Source: Candidatus Poribacteria bacterium (lineage in GTDB: Bacteria > Poribacteria > WGA-4E > WGA-3G). Taken from it: DNA of 62,653 nt. The stretch lies in assembly GCA_022828145.1 (NCBI GenBank), contig JAJEJA010000036.1, positions 1 to 62,653 on the forward strand, in the 5' to 3' direction. Below, in pieces: positions 47,363-55,736 of the stretch (position 1 is its first letter; every line of letters begins with the position of its first letter). The notes beneath the pieces were generated by a model that ran no database searches, was not told the origin of the DNA, and saw nothing but the letters and a program-made list of their open reading frames with translations. A program made the position numbers and the translations under genes.

Positions 47363-47772
47363 TGTTGTTTCTATCAGATTTTTTGTCATTACCATCTGTT
47401 AGAAATGAACAGAGAACGGCGCAATCCAACAGTACAATAACTTTACGCACTCATCCCCAGCTGGGTGTGTAAAGTTTCTGTCATTGAGACGTTAATTCAG
47501 GAATTATCTGAGAGTTAGGGACGATATGTTTATAGATCACGGTTGAACACGGTATCTTTAGTCCCGTAGGGACGATATGTTTATAAATACCGTCGCATAA
47601 CATATCATCCTTACGGGACTAAAGAGGGGGTGTATAACGTTTAACTATAAACATATCGTCCCTACGGGACTGAAGAGGGTTTCTGGCATCGAAAATTCCT
47701 TAAGTTTACACCTATGGGATTGGGAACAATTAAGATTATCGAACTAAAAACTTAAACTCCATAAAACCGCGC
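47363..47772. repeat. Gene-free stretch with direct repeat and composite palindromic element, copy B
   Basis: After cydA come a short open frame of 36 codons from ATG 47362 (unsupported), the direct repeat at 47396-47430, a small CCCCAGCTGGG palindrome (47455-47467), and composite element B at about 47489-47715. B shares its leader with copy A (GAATTATCTGAGAGTTAGGG) and has GTCCCGTAGGGAC cores at 47562-47574 (forward), a degenerate one at 47607-47619, and an inverted one at 47658-47670. The first core of copy A is missing. No further gene is seen. Confidence 0.8.
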
Positions 47773-48852
47773 CTACCAAAATTGTATTCCCAGGAGGCTA
47801 TCAGCAGCCTCATACAAAAAATTTGGTAATACGGTAGAAACACCAGTAATGGCTATTAACTCTGCAAATAACGGTAACGGATTAATGTTTTCATCAATAT
47901 CTATAACTTGTATCCCTGAGTGAAGAATTTCTTTCACTATCGGTTTATACCCTTTATCAGATAAAGATTGAAGCACGGCGGCTACGGGGGCACTTTCCAT
48001 CTCAAGAGGGACTGTTGCTTCATAGGTTACCAGTAGTACGCCGAGCTCAAACAGCTGTCCATTTTCCATCTTACCTACTTTATTTGCGGTTATAAGCCCC
48101 GGTCCATCTTTGGGACTGGGCAAACCAGTCCACCCAACCAAGTCTGCATATTCAGTCAGACTGTTTTTTTCTGCTGATACAACACCGGGGACTGTTTGCA
48201 ACTCTCTCAGTAGTGGCAAAGTATCCATATTTTTGTCAATGTCTATAACTTCAATAAGTCTTCCAGGGAGTATACCTCTTACTTTTGGTGTATATCCTTT
48301 ACTCACCAGAAAGTCGTGCACAGTTTCTATCGGAGTATGTTTTTTGTTTGCCTGTTCCCAGGTTTCCTCATCGTACTTTATTATGATTCTTTCGACAACA
48401 TGGTAAGAAAAACTGTCCTCTAAAAAAACGCGATGTTCTGCCGCTACAACACCGGGGACTGTTTGCAACTCTTCCGATAGTAGCAAGGTATTTATATTTT
48501 TGTCATTGTCAATGTCTATAACTTCAATAAGTCTTCCAGGGAGTATACTTCTTAATTTTGGTGTATATCCCTTATTTACCAGAAAGTCGTTCACAGTTTT
48601 TATCGGAGTCTGTTTTTTATTTTCCAGTCCCCAAGTTTCCTCATCGTACACTATTATGATTGTTCCGAAAGTGTAGAGAAATCCAGGATGTATCTCTCCA
48701 ATCCCATTATTCTTGGTTGACTCTTTTTCAGATTCTTTCGTATCATCCATTTTCGTGATCAAGAATTGTTTCTCGCACCCAATAAGTGTGCTGATTGTCA
48801 CGAGTGTAAATGCTGTTATAAGAAACGATATTATGTGTTTTTTTGCTTTCAA
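47773..48852 (-). CDS. Lipoprotein with three I9 propeptide-like repeats
   Basis: 359 residues with a lipobox LIGC (Cys26) and an acidic linker. Three repeats of about 75 residues follow (64-140, 155-229, 271-347). Each has a strand IIVYDEETW or similar, a helix FLVNKGYTPK, the phrase GRLIEVIDID and a closing helix LQTVPGVVAAE. The pattern V...PGVxxAExN is that of subtilisin propeptide (I9) and related chaperone-inhibitor folds. No protease domain is attached. It could therefore be a free-standing protease inhibitor or chaperone at the inner or outer membrane surface. Repeats 1 and 2 are also close at the DNA level, so the duplication is recent. Function is inference. Confidence 0.7.
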   Translation of the reverse strand: MKAKKHIISFLITAFTLVTISTLIGCEKQFLITKMDDTKESEKESTKNNGIGEIHPGFLYTFGTIIIVYDEETWGLENKKQTPIKTVNDFLVNKGYTPKLRSILPGRLIEVIDIDNDKNINTLLLSEELQTVPGVVAAEHRVFLEDSFSYHVVERIIIKYDEETWEQANKKHTPIETVHDFLVSKGYTPKVRGILPGRLIEVIDIDKNMDTLPLLRELQTVPGVVSAEKNSLTEYADLVGWTGLPSPKDGPGLITANKVGKMENGQLFELGVLLVTYEATVPLEMESAPVAAVLQSLSDKGYKPIVKEILHSGIQVIDIDENINPLPLFAELIAITGVSTVLPNFLYEAADSLLGIQFW

Positions 48853-49378
48853 TGTTAGCCTCCTATGACGTTGTCAGAATATGTTGATTATATAATGAAC
48901 TTTGAAATTATTGAGACACTTTGATAAACCTATTTTGGATAAATAATGGATAACAGTAGTTGTAGTCAAACTGTTAGTTTGTTCTGATGAAACGCAAACT
49001 AACAGTTTGCGCTAAGGAGAATTCGAAGTCCATTATATCCCCAGACCGGTAGGTGCGATATCCTTATCGCACCGGATTTGTCCAATTTGGCTTATTGGAA
49101 GGTCTTCGCTTAATATCCGGTAGAATACGCGTTTGGTATTCTGCATTGATAAGGAAATCACACTAACCGCCTGGTAACATCACTAAATTGACGCCTATAG
49201 GTTTCGCTTCGCTCTACCCGACCTACGACTGATATTTACATGTGTGATAAAAAACCATTAAAATGCCTAAAACTAAATAACCTTGATCCCCAGCTAAAAC
49301 ACTTGACATCCACAACGAATTATGATAGACTCATATCAGACTTACTGATATAAGTGGAAACGGAGAAGGAGGAAAACC
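48853..49378. repeat. Gene-free stretch with three palindrome families and a promoter
   Basis: No gene is visible. A long inverted repeat, CAAACTGTTAGTTTG (48967-48981) with CAAACTAACAGTTTG (48995-49009), is followed by GGTGCGATA...TATCGCACC (49052-49073), GAATACGCGTTTGGTATTC (49123-49141) and TAGGTTTCGCTTCGCTCTAC with ACCTAC (49197-49226). A promoter for the 49379 gene is at 49303-49331. The stretch seems to be an accumulation site for interspersed repeats. Confidence 0.75.
49303..49331 (+). promoter_or_regulatory. Promoter of the 96-residue unknown gene
   Basis: TTGACA at 49303-49308 and TAGACT at 49326-49331 are 17 bases apart, with a TGA extended -10. The start would be near 49338, giving a leader of about 40 bases that ends in GGAGAAGGAGG. 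Confidence 0.6.
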
Positions 49379-49669
49379 ATGCCAGTTACATCAAAAGAAT
49401 GGGTGCATGATGCTGTTGAGAAGTTATCTCATCCTGAAATTGAAAAACTAAAGAGTTACTTGGAACATCTCATCTGTAAATCGCAACATTCGATAGAAGG
49501 TTTCAGTGAGCCGCATGACTTACCGAACTTAGAACCCAAGGGACAACCTAAACAAATCTTGGAAGCTATTAATAAATCACACCAGGTGACAATAGAAGAC
49601 GCAGAAGCGTTACTTCAATCAATTGAAGAAGGGAAAATCCCAATTCGCTTTAATTCTGCTTTTGAATAG
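49379..49669 (+). CDS. Unknown small acidic-helical protein
   Basis: 96 residues, no family recognised. The N-terminus is helical (EWVHDAVEKLSHPEIEKLK), followed by a Pro-containing linker and QVTIEDAEALLQSIEEGKIP, a pattern of small antitoxin-like or regulatory proteins with paired helices. No toxin frame is adjacent, so a toxin-antitoxin role is not supported. It has its own promoter and a strong ribosome site (GGAGAAGGAGG, 5 bases before ATG), so it is probably expressed. Its stop faces that of the next gene. Confidence 0.65.
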   Translation: MPVTSKEWVHDAVEKLSHPEIEKLKSYLEHLICKSQHSIEGFSEPHDLPNLEPKGQPKQILEAINKSHQVTIEDAEALLQSIEEGKIPIRFNSAFE

Positions 49670-49732
49670 TCTACAGACAAAATAAATGGAATACCTCTTA
49701 GAAACAACATGCAGTTTCTTAATGGCACACGT

Positions 49733-50758
49733 CTACGCAGCAGCGGCATATTCTTCGTTTGCTCTTTTCACAAGCGCGTTCATATAAGCAATCGTATATG
49801 CGGTACCAACCCGATGGTCCTCTGCCATACTTGGGATATGGTCTGGTATCATCACGCCATTGAAATCGACTTCACGTAAGACTTTAGCGACATCATACAT
49901 ATCCTGATAGCCATTATCTACAAATGTTTCTACGAAGTGAGGTAGCGGTTTGTCGACATTACGGAAATGCACCTTGAAAATTTTATTTCTCTCACCGAAA
50001 TAGCGGATAGACTCAAGTACATCTTTTCCCATTAAGTCTCCACCCTCTAACCAACAACCAACGCAAAAGCACATGCCAACGTTCGGACTGTCAGCAATTT
50101 CAAGCGCACGTTTATAGCCTTCAAAGCTACTGAAAATACATCTGGGTATTCCAGCGAGGTTCAGTGCCGGTGGATCATCAGGATGGATACCGATCATCAC
50201 GCCTGCTTCTTCTGCAACAGGTGCAGCTTGTTTGATGAAATAGGTATAGTTTTCCCAAATCTCCTCTTCAGAAAACTCGCGTCCATGTGATAACGGAATC
50301 TTATACCTGTTTCCACCCCAATGTCCTTCTTGTGCTTTCTCCAGATTGAATGCCCGGGCACTTGCGCCACCGCGGGTAGTTTCACGTTCAGTACTCCAAA
50401 TCCCGTTTCCCATGTGTGCATAAGTCGTATAGGGGATACCTGCTCTGCCGAGGTCGCGTATATACCGTTTATACTGTTCAACCTTGGCATCACGGTTTTC
50501 TAAGTTAAGGACGATACCATCCTGGTTATGAACATCGCTGTTGCCAAACCCATATATTTTCAATCCCGCGTTCTCAAATATCTCTCGACGACTCATAAAA
50601 TAGTCGTAGTTTGCGTTTGCACCATTCGTCCAAAGAACGACATACTCAACATCCATCTGTCTTGCAAATGCTAAGTCTGCCTCACTCGGTTCAGGGGACA
50701 TCTGTGCTGTAACCTTCATCCCGGGTGCAATATTATCCAGTGGATTATTCTTTGCCAT
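49733..50758 (-). CDS. Mannonate dehydratase-like enzyme (UxuA-type TIM barrel)
   Basis: 341 residues. IGIHPDDPP (metal site), CFCVGCWLEGG, HFRNVDKPLPHF and MIPDHIPSM are the conserved blocks of the UxuA mannonate dehydratase group (xylose-isomerase-like barrel). E. coli UxuA has about 395 residues, and this one is shorter, so it may act on a related sugar acid. UxuA removes water from D-mannonate to give 2-keto-3-deoxygluconate in hexuronate breakdown. Start at ATG 50758 behind GGAG. The sulfatase gene lies 170 bases upstream, with a palindromic repeat between them. Confidence 0.85.
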   Translation of the reverse strand: MAKNNPLDNIAPGMKVTAQMSPEPSEADLAFARQMDVEYVVLWTNGANANYDYFMSRREIFENAGLKIYGFGNSDVHNQDGIVLNLENRDAKVEQYKRYIRDLGRAGIPYTTYAHMGNGIWSTERETTRGGASARAFNLEKAQEGHWGGNRYKIPLSHGREFSEEEIWENYTYFIKQAAPVAEEAGVMIGIHPDDPPALNLAGIPRCIFSSFEGYKRALEIADSPNVGMCFCVGCWLEGGDLMGKDVLESIRYFGERNKIFKVHFRNVDKPLPHFVETFVDNGYQDMYDVAKVLREVDFNGVMIPDHIPSMAEDHRVGTAYTIAYMNALVKRANEEYAAAA

Positions 50759-50835
50759 TTTGTATCTCCTGTCATTTTCGGTTGAATGTGCTAAGTATAT
50801 TGTAAATTTTTGAATTAATTATACCATCTGTACCA

Positions 50836-50860
50836 GTGCGGTTGGGAAACCGCACCTACC
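50836..50860. repeat. Palindromic repeat of the GTGCGAT..ATCGCAC family
   Basis: GTGCGGTTGGGAAACCGCAC followed by CTACC forms a hairpin in the gap between the sulfatase and the UxuA-like gene. The other copies are at 17848 and 49048. Confidence 0.7.
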
Positions 50861-50927
50861 GTGGTCCGAAAGTGTGTAATTATTTCAAACTCACAATACA
50901 CTTCTTAGCACATTCTCAAGTTAGAAT

Positions 50928-52325
50928 TTACTCGTCATCCATTGCCTCTTCTTTAAGGCGATATAGTTCTGCTGTCAGTTCCTTTACAACATCAGCATAT
51001 TCTGGATCGTCATAAACACTACACATTTCATTCGGGTCTTTCTCAAGATCAAAGAGTTCCCATTCGGGTTCTTTCGGTTCATCAATTGATCCAGAGGTGC
51101 CGAGTGCTTCACCATAGTAGTAAATGAGTTTATATTGATGTGTCCGTATACCGTAATGTGCGGGAACATAATGATGTGAAAGGTGCATCCAGTAACGGTA
51201 ATACATGGACTCCCGCCAATCATCGGGGACATCACCTTCAAGTACTGGACGCAAACTTCGACCTTGCATATCTTCAGGTATATCCAATTCAGCATAATCC
51301 AACCATGTTTCAGCGAAGTCTATATTCAGAGATAGTGCATGCGTAGAACTTCCTGCGTCGATAGCGCGCGGATAGCGGACAATAAACGGCATGCGTAACG
51401 ATTCCTCATACATAAACCGTTTGTCATACCAACCGTGGTCTCCTAAGAAGAAGCCTTGGTCAGAAGTGTATATCACCATTGTATCATCGGCGGCATCATC
51501 TTCATCAAGATAATCAAGCAGTCTTCCAACGTTGTCATCAATAGAAGCGACACAACGTAGATATTCTTTGATATAACGTTGGTATTGCCAGTTAGCCAAC
51601 TCTTTTTCAGATAATCCATCGGGTGGTGGACCAAATTTGTCAATTTTCAGATCTCTGTTATTCATGTGTCCGAAGACGCGCATTTTTGCTTCCTTCGCTG
51701 CATGTGAACGATTGGCATAGTCATCAAAGAAGTTATCAGGCATCGGTACGTCTTCGTCTGCGAACATGTGGAGATGTTTTTCATCCGAGTCCCATGGTCG
51801 GTGTGGTGCTTTGTGGTGTGACATCAGAAAGAAGGGTTTATCTCGGTCTCTGTTTTTCAGCCACTCCAATGAGAAGTCGGTGATAATGTCGGTTGCGTAA
51901 CCTTCGTGTTTGGTTCTTCCGCTCTCTTCAATCATAACCGGATCATAATAATCGCCTTGACCGGGTAGGACATTCCAGTAATCAAACCCTGTTGGGTCAG
52001 CATTACCGCCGTGACCGAGATGCCATTTCCCTACCATTGCAGTCTGATAACCGCCTGCTTGTAGCATCTTTGCAACATTGGGTTTTCTGCCATCAAGTGG
52101 ATCGCCTAATGTCTTTACACCGTTTAGATGGCTGTGTTTACCTGTCAATATATTCGCACGGCTTGGTGTACAGATAGAATTGACACAGAAGCAGTTCTGT
52201 AGGATCATACCGTCATTCGCGATACGATCAAGATTTGGTGTTTGATTAATACGACTGCCATAACAACTCATTGCATGTGAGGCATGGTCATCGGACATTA
52301 TAAATAGAATATTGGGTCTACTCAA
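50928..52325 (-). CDS. Cys-type arylsulfatase family protein
   Basis: About 465 residues. NILFIMSDDHASHAMSCYG contains the metal-binding DD; SICTPSRANILTGKH carries the C-x-P-S-R signature whose Cys becomes formylglycine; KWHLGHGG, MSHHKAPHRPW and YTSDQGFFLGDHGW complete the active site. An ATG at 52340 exists, but AAGGAG lies within its first codons and is ideally placed for TTG 52325, giving MSRPNILF..., so the shorter start is preferred. No signal peptide is seen, so it would be cytoplasmic unless exported otherwise. The anaerobic or aerobic modifying enzyme is not in the window. Substrate is probably a sulfated sugar, given its neighbours. Confidence 0.92.
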   Translation of the reverse strand: MSRPNILFIMSDDHASHAMSCYGSRINQTPNLDRIANDGMILQNCFCVNSICTPSRANILTGKHSHLNGVKTLGDPLDGRKPNVAKMLQAGGYQTAMVGKWHLGHGGNADPTGFDYWNVLPGQGDYYDPVMIEESGRTKHEGYATDIITDFSLEWLKNRDRDKPFFLMSHHKAPHRPWDSDEKHLHMFADEDVPMPDNFFDDYANRSHAAKEAKMRVFGHMNNRDLKIDKFGPPPDGLSEKELANWQYQRYIKEYLRCVASIDDNVGRLLDYLDEDDAADDTMVIYTSDQGFFLGDHGWYDKRFMYEESLRMPFIVRYPRAIDAGSSTHALSLNIDFAETWLDYAELDIPEDMQGRSLRPVLEGDVPDDWRESMYYRYWMHLSHHYVPAHYGIRTHQYKLIYYYGEALGTSGSIDEPKEPEWELFDLEKDPNEMCSVYDDPEYADVVKELTAELYRLKEEAMDDE

Positions 52326-52454
52326 TTGTTTCTCCTTCATTTATACTTTGAGTAAATCGTGGTTTTCACCACATTTTGGACAAGGTAATTCTGATGTTGT
52401 AGGTTCTTTGATCTCTATGTTATGTTCTTTTATTTATTTCTCCTTAACATAATT

Positions 52455-53525
52455 CTATTTCGCTTTAATTTCATCCCATGCGCGACTATATTCTCGCATG
52501 AAATCTCCAGGGTCAATTATCCACTCAAGAGACTCCATTTTTTCAGCGGATGGATAGATATATTCATGCTTTTGCAGGTATTCAGGTAAGTGTTTTTTCG
52601 CTGCAGGAACGCATGTGCCGTATTTGGTAAACTTTGTGATCTTTGCGTTGACTTCAGGATGGAGTAGATAATTAATAAACTTTTCAGCGAGAGGCTTATT
52701 TTGAGCGGTTTTAGGTATACAAACAGTGTCAATAAACTGGCTGGAACCCTCTTTGGGTATAACATATCTTATTGTTGGAAGTTGTTCTGCGGCGCGGAAT
52801 GCATCCCCACTCCATGAATGTGCCAATACAACTTCCTTAGAAATAAGAATGTCCCGCGGGTCTGATTCATACCTTTTTAAGAGCGGTTTCTGCTCAATCA
52901 ACTTCTCTTTCGCCTGTCTAAGCTGATCAGGATCCGTTGAATTAAAACTGTACCCAAGCAGTTTAAGCGTTGCCCCGATCGCTTCACGTTCGTCATCAAG
53001 CATGCTGAATCGATTCATATATTTTTCATCCCAAAGGACTTGCCAACTATCAGGTGCAGGCGATACTACGGACGAGTCGTAAGCAATACCTGCTGTTCCA
53101 AATGTGTAAGGGACAGAGTGTTTATTTTCAGGATCAAAGTATTTACCCAGAAAATCAGAGCTGATGTTTTGAAAGTTTGGTATATTGTCTCGATTTAATT
53201 CTGCTAACATATTCTCTTTTATCATTATGGAAACCATATAATCGGATGGCATAATGATGTCATAACCTGTTGCGCCAGCTTGTAATTTCGCGAGTAGGTC
53301 TTCGTTTTTAGCGAATATGTCAACACCGACTTTCACATCAAATTCGTCTTCAAAGCCTGTACGAATTTCTTCACTGATATAACCAGCCCATGTAAAAATA
53401 TTGAGCTTCTGTTTTTTATCTCCACCACATCCGCTAACGCAATAGATCAGTAATATAACACCGATGATGAAGTGTCTTTGTACTTGCATCCACCAAATTG
53501 AATGCGTTTTTGAAAAATACAGCAT
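52455..53525 (-). CDS. PotD-like periplasmic substrate-binding lipoprotein (spermidine/putrescine type)
   Basis: 356 residues from ATG 53525 behind CGGAG. A lipobox (CVSGC) ends the signal segment, then comes KLNIFTWAGYISEEI and GYDIIMPSDYMVSIM, the usual start and hinge of the polyamine-binding family; the C-terminal part (FINYLLHPEVNAKITKFTKYGT) matches too. No potABC genes are adjacent, so it is an orphan binding protein. The open frame could be read further upstream into a tandem palindromic repeat, which is not real coding. Polyamine specificity is inferred. Confidence 0.86.
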   Translation of the reverse strand: MLYFSKTHSIWWMQVQRHFIIGVILLIYCVSGCGGDKKQKLNIFTWAGYISEEIRTGFEDEFDVKVGVDIFAKNEDLLAKLQAGATGYDIIMPSDYMVSIMIKENMLAELNRDNIPNFQNISSDFLGKYFDPENKHSVPYTFGTAGIAYDSSVVSPAPDSWQVLWDEKYMNRFSMLDDEREAIGATLKLLGYSFNSTDPDQLRQAKEKLIEQKPLLKRYESDPRDILISKEVVLAHSWSGDAFRAAEQLPTIRYVIPKEGSSQFIDTVCIPKTAQNKPLAEKFINYLLHPEVNAKITKFTKYGTCVPAAKKHLPEYLQKHEYIYPSAEKMESLEWIIDPGDFMREYSRAWDEIKAK

Positions 53526-53546
53526 GTTTTGCTCCGATAGGTAATT

Positions 53547-53626
53547 GAGTTCGGAACGGCACACGGCGTGTGCCTACTACTATTAAGAGTTCGGAACGGC
53601 ACACGGCGTGTGCCTGCTACTATTAA
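53547..53626. repeat. Tandem pair of 40-base palindromic repeats upstream of the PotD-like gene
   Basis: Two almost identical 40-base units (53547-53586 and 53587-53626), each starting GAGTTCGGAACGGCACACGG and ending in CTATTAA, differ by one base (CCTACTACT versus CCTGCTACT). GCACACGGCGTGTGC is a perfect palindrome in each. They are members of the family at 1215 and 37622, in the opposite orientation. Confidence 0.88.
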
Positions 53627-53681
53627 ATAAGAAATTGACAAGGGACCTAATATATGCTAATTTAGACAAGGGTTCTGAATG

Positions 53682-54041
53682 TTAAGACGACTCGGTTTCT
53701 AGACCCGCTGCTTTCCAGCCGCGGAAACCACCGGTCAAGACAGATACATTCTGATAACCCATGTTCTTTAATGTATATGCAGATAGTGTAGCACGCGTTC
53801 CACCACCACAGTATGTGACGATATGTGTGTCTTCCTCAGGTGCGACGTCATCTATATCAAGTTCAATATAGCCGCGGGGGAGTGACACAGCATTTGGTAA
53901 ATGTTCTTCTTCGTAATCAGGTTCATCCCGTACATCTAACAGTATGACTGAATCACCAGCATCTGTAAGTTCATCTGGTGAAATTTGTTCGACATTTTCT
54001 CTTGCCTCAGCAACCAGTTCATCAAGTGTTTTTAATGGCAT
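53682..54041 (-). CDS. Rhodanese-like sulfurtransferase
   Basis: 119 residues from ATG 54041 (GAGG 6 bases upstream). VILLDVRDEPDYEEEHLPNA, and the active-site loop YCGGGTRATLSAYTL with the catalytic Cys, plus SVLTGGFRGWKAAG, make one complete rhodanese domain. The loop CGGGTRA is six residues long, the usual sulfurtransferase form. Substrate unknown. It is divergent from the Gfo/Idh genes. Confidence 0.92.
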   Translation of the reverse strand: MPLKTLDELVAEARENVEQISPDELTDAGDSVILLDVRDEPDYEEEHLPNAVSLPRGYIELDIDDVAPEEDTHIVTYCGGGTRATLSAYTLKNMGYQNVSVLTGGFRGWKAAGLETESS

Positions 54042-54142
54042 CGTTGTCCTCAAATTCAGTTGAAGTTGTAATGTAAGAAGAATATAGCATATCGTTGTCT
54101 AACAGTCAAATTATTTCTGCACATCTATTTGAAAGGGGAAAT

Positions 54143-54601
54143 ATGGAATTGTTAAGAAAATCTGTTCAGGCTCAAATAGATAAAGATAGAATTGGAAGTC
54201 CGGTCTTCTTAAGAGGGGTCTTAAACATAGCAAATAAAGAAAGCAGCCTTCTACATCCAACTACCGAGTTTGTATCACTCGCTAACGCGTGGATTCCATC
54301 ATCACCGCAGAAAGTGTATTCAACGGGAGATGTGGACGGAACACAGGTAACGACTATGATACAGTATGCAAACGGACAGATAAGTGTGCTATCGGTGAAT
54401 CGTGTTGACACTGAAACGGCAATAGATATTATGTTGGTTGGAAACAGAGGGGTTATCTATCATGAAACACCTATCGGTAGACACTCCCTAAGTGGAACGC
54501 CACCTGAATTCAGTGGTGAAGGCGAATTGTCAGAAGTCATTTCAAGGTCACTGGCAAGCGGACAACCCGTAATAGTGGAGGTTAAGCATGCAGAACAGTG
54601 A
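54143..54601 (+). CDS. Free-standing Gfo/Idh/MocA C-terminal-like domain protein
   Basis: 152 residues from ATG 54143, which follows AAAGGGGAAAT. There is no Rossmann nucleotide-binding part. The central part, VYSTGDVDGTQVTTMIQYAN to LVGNRGVIYHETP, matches the beta-sheet substrate-binding half of Gfo/Idh/MocA oxidoreductases (VYA...G..D....VxFxNGxxGxLxVS...GxxGxI). It overlaps the downstream complete Gfo/Idh gene by 14 bases, so they are co-translated and may form a hetero-oligomer. This is inferred from pattern similarity; no close family is certain. Confidence 0.68.
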   Translation: MELLRKSVQAQIDKDRIGSPVFLRGVLNIANKESSLLHPTTEFVSLANAWIPSSPQKVYSTGDVDGTQVTTMIQYANGQISVLSVNRVDTETAIDIMLVGNRGVIYHETPIGRHSLSGTPPEFSGEGELSEVISRSLASGQPVIVEVKHAEQ

Positions 54602-55736
54602 AAAATATGGAGTCTTATTGCTCGGTGGACATCGGACACACCAAGAAAACTATGCACATCTTTTTGCCAATGATCCGCGATGTAAATTAATTGCCTTTGC
54701 CGATGAACACGATGCACCAAGCGAACGTGTAGCGTTAGCGCGTTCACTGGCAGCAGAATTGAACCTACCCTTCATAGACAATCTTCAAGATGCATTAGCA
54801 AGGGAAGATGTACATATTGTCAGTCTCTGTACCGAAGTGGAAAGACGCGGACGAGTGGGTGCAAAGTGTGCTGATGCTGGAAAACATGTTTACCTTGACA
54901 AACCGATGGCACTAAACCCTGAACATGCCAAGCAGATTGTTGCTGCAGTCGCAAAAAGGGGTGTGCGGACCCAGATGTTCAGCAATATACATAGTAGTTG
55001 GGCACGGACGGTTAAACAAGCATTAAGGAGTGGTAGAATTGGAGAACTGAAAGCGATTCATTGTGATGTCATGTTTGCTAAAGGACATCCAGGAAGTGCC
55101 CCCATCGGTAAAAAACGGATACAGAATCCGAATTTAGAACGTTATAGTTTTGTTGAAGCAAAACCTGAAATGTTTGATATCGGGGTTTATGCCGTTTCAA
55201 TGGTCAATTGGTTGACACAGAAACGTGTTAAAAACGTGTTCTGCGGAACTGCGAATTATTTCTTTAAAGAACATTACGATTGTGATTTAGAGGATTTTGG
55301 TGCAATGGTTCTAACGTGTGAAGATGGGATTACTGCAACAATTGCTGCAGGGAGATACGGTTGGCAGAGTCATCCTCAAGGCGGAATCCGGAAGGTTCAT
55401 CTTGTTGGTACAGAAGCAACCTTGACCTTTGATGCCTCCTCAAATAGATTGGAAGTTTTTGCTGCAGAACCAGCCTTTGAACCCCCGACACCTCACCCAC
55501 TTGACCCGATGGGTATGTGGAGTAGTACAACCGCGGAAACAGGCATGCGTCCAAAACAACACTGGATTGATATCGCCATGTCTGATGATGGACAACGGGA
55601 GTTTAGCGCATTCGTAGACTGTATTGAGAACGACGTTGAAAGTGAGATGAATGCTAAATTCGCAGCACATGCCGTTGAAATCATCTGCGCAGGATACGAA
55701 TCTGCTGCAAGTGGTGAAATAAGAGACCTGCACTAA
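54588..55736 (+). CDS. Gfo/Idh/MocA-family NAD(P)-dependent oxidoreductase
   Basis: 382 residues. The Rossmann half has GVLLLGGHRTHQENYAHLF, the later HVYLDKPMALNPEHAKQIV contains the canonical catalytic EKP-like block (here DKP), and FDIGVYAVSMVNWL is the family's GxH/Y region. EDFGAMVLTCEDGITATIAAG belongs to the substrate half. It likely oxidises a sugar or inositol; substrate unknown. It starts within the previous gene and ends convergent with the AAA+ gene, with the two stops overlapping by 4 bases (55733-55736). Confidence 0.9.
   Translation: MQNSEKYGVLLLGGHRTHQENYAHLFANDPRCKLIAFADEHDAPSERVALARSLAAELNLPFIDNLQDALAREDVHIVSLCTEVERRGRVGAKCADAGKHVYLDKPMALNPEHAKQIVAAVAKRGVRTQMFSNIHSSWARTVKQALRSGRIGELKAIHCDVMFAKGHPGSAPIGKKRIQNPNLERYSFVEAKPEMFDIGVYAVSMVNWLTQKRVKNVFCGTANYFFKEHYDCDLEDFGAMVLTCEDGITATIAAGRYGWQSHPQGGIRKVHLVGTEATLTFDASSNRLEVFAAEPAFEPPTPHPLDPMGMWSSTTAETGMRPKQHWIDIAMSDDGQREFSAFVDCIENDVESEMNAKFAAHAVEIICAGYESAASGEIRDLH

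Noticed and set aside
47362..47472. A cydB gene start after cydA
   Set aside because: The 36-codon frame lacks the CydB N-terminus and ends in repeats.
49379..49669. Antitoxin gene
   Set aside because: Size and helices fit loosely, but there is no adjacent toxin-like frame.
52326..52340. ATG start of the sulfatase at 52340
   Set aside because: Its first codons contain the AAGGAG that best serves TTG 52325.
53526..53564. Longer start for the PotD-like gene
   Set aside because: The added residues come from the region next to the repeat, and ATG 53525 has a good ribosome site.
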